A stretch of DNA of 61,967 bases, taken from contig NZ_QJQX01000079.1 of NCBI RefSeq assembly GCF_013393185.1, positions 1 through 61,967 of the forward strand, in the 5' to 3' direction. A program made the translations under genes and the position numbers. Below, in pieces: positions 61,604 through 61,967 of the stretch. Within the stretch, counting starts at the first letter, position 1, and each line of letters begins with the position of its first letter. The notes beneath the pieces are model-generated. The model had not been told where the DNA came from. It worked only from the letters and a program-made list of their open reading frames with translations, and ran no database searches. The stretch is from Sphingobium lactosutens. GTDB taxonomy: Bacteria > Pseudomonadota > Alphaproteobacteria > Sphingomonadales > Sphingomonadaceae.

Positions 61604-61890
61604 GTGGAATCGATCATCACCAGTTCGCCATTATATCCGGCGGAAACCGCTGCCAGCAGCCGGTCCCAGACCCCGGCTTTGCGCCAGCGGACAAACCGGT
61701 TGTAGCAGGTCGTCGGAGGCCCATAGCGCTCAGGCACTTCGGCCCATGTAGCTCCCGAGCGAAAGCGCCACATGATCCCGTTGAGAACGCGGCGATCATC
61801 CACCCGCGCCACACCGCGAGGCTTGTTGGGCAGCAACGGCTCGATAATCCCCCATTCCCGATCTGTCAGTTCATACCGACGACGTGCCAT
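61468..61890 (-). CDS. IS427-group transposase, orfA part
   Basis: About 140 codons: the N-terminal DUF4096-like domain YELTDREWGIIEPLLP, VLNGIMWRFRSGATWAEVPERYGP, WRKAGVWDRLL, then VMIDSTCMRVHQNG with the first catalytic Asp. The ATG at 61890 gives MARRRYELTDREW, the usual start; 61935 is in frame but too far. It continues into orfB by frameshifting. Confidence 0.85.
   Translation of the reverse strand: MARRRYELTDREWGIIEPLLPNKPRGVARVDDRRVLNGIMWRFRSGATWAEVPERYGPPTTCYNRFVRWRKAGVWDRLLAAVSAGYNGELVMIDSTCMRVHQNGATGKKGEVAIVAWDVPGAVSPANSTLLSMLKDALSA
61560..61569 (-). promoter_or_regulatory. Slippery run for -1 frameshifting in the IS transposase
   Basis: On the minus strand the message reads AAAAAGGGGG where the orfA frame (GGC AAA AAG GGG) and the orfB frame (CAA AAA GGG GGA) overlap. 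Homopolymer slip sites of this kind produce the fused transposase in IS427-group elements. Confidence 0.6.
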
Positions 61891-61967
61891 CCAACCCTCC
61901 AATGCTGGAGAGCCGTGAATCATCTCACTCGCCAAACCGCAATCTATTTATGAGTTTACGGCCTAGT

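Larger units (their letters stand above)
61118..61962 (-). mobile_element. IS5-family (IS427-group) insertion sequence
   Basis: An 845-bp element. Its ends are imperfect inverted repeats, CGCGTAGACTCATTA at the left and GCCGTAAACTCATAA at the right end (read inward). CTAG flanks both sides (61114-61117 and 61963-61966), matching the CTAG-type target preference and duplication of the IS427 group. It holds two overlapping frames that together form one DDE transposase. It disrupted the acyl-CoA dehydrogenase gene. Confidence 0.85.

Noticed and set aside
1..61967. CRISPR array, tRNA or rRNA genes
   Set aside because: No regularly spaced direct repeats and no tRNA-like cloverleaf or rRNA stretches were seen in the gaps between genes.

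Overview
The window looks like a high-GC alphaproteobacterial chromosome or megaplasmid segment, most likely from a sphingomonad (Sphingobium, Novosphingobium or Sphingomonas). The reasons are three large TonB-dependent receptors placed next to catabolic operons, protocatechuate/gallate meta-cleavage enzymes of the LigB/LigI/LigJ type, GIY-YIG genes tied to short palindromes, an SLC45-type sugar transporter with amylosucrase and GH97, and an IorAB-type molybdenum oxidoreductase. This assignment is inference from gene content; no rRNA or tRNA is present.

Left part (1-16.7 kb). A small GIY-YIG nuclease gene lies between two inverted copies of a palindromic repeat. A minus-strand catabolic operon then runs from about 11.8 kb down to 0.6 kb: a Pht5-like decarboxylase, 4-oxalomesaconate hydratase (LigJ-like), a LigI-like amidohydrolase, an MFS importer, a class III extradiol dioxygenase, an HpcH/HpaI aldolase, a ThDP-dependent decarboxylase, a second Pht5-like decarboxylase, and a TonB receptor. 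A divergent LysR-type regulator with two helix-turn-helix domains probably controls it. The set fits uptake of an aromatic (poly)acid, decarboxylation, meta ring opening and aldol cleavage to central metabolites. An EntS-like exporter, a lactonase and a dienelactone hydrolase follow.

Scar region (16.9-27 kb). This stretch is a graveyard of rearrangements: a GH3 beta-glucosidase 5' end joined to a CS1-type usher 3' end, a LysR fragment with an amber codon and a frameshift, an IS21 istA remnant, an F-type conjugation block (traA-L-E-K-B, traA missing its 5' end), a frameshifted UbiB/AarF 3' fragment and an intact IS110-family transposase. A GST, a small unknown gene and yaaA lie inside it and look intact.

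Middle (27.5-35.9 kb). A plus-strand catabolic cluster encodes a TonB receptor, an SDR, a GST-like protein, a cytochrome P450, an aldehyde dehydrogenase and an MmgE/PrpD protein, with several start/stop overlaps. Its substrate is unknown.

Sugar locus (36-45.7 kb). A LacI regulator converges on a tightly coupled minus-strand operon: TonB receptor, periplasmic GH97 alpha-glucosidase, amylosucrase, ROK fructokinase and SLC45-like transporter. A striking inverted repeat carrying two AAACGTTT cores precedes the operon and is the likely LacI operator pair. The logic is sucrose or alpha-glucoside uptake, conversion to an alpha-glucan plus fructose, and fructose phosphorylation.

Right part (46-62 kb). 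This holds a HisC-like aminotransferase, a membrane HWE/HisKA_2-type histidine kinase, a membrane or periplasmic molybdenum hydroxylase (IorA, IorB and a tri-heme cytochrome c) with its maturation genes xdhC and mocA, a LysR regulator divergent from a zinc alcohol dehydrogenase and an aldehyde dehydrogenase, and a CPA1 Na+/H+ antiporter. The window ends in an acyl-CoA dehydrogenase pseudogene cut by an IS5-family (IS427-group) element whose insertion is bounded by CTAG on both sides.
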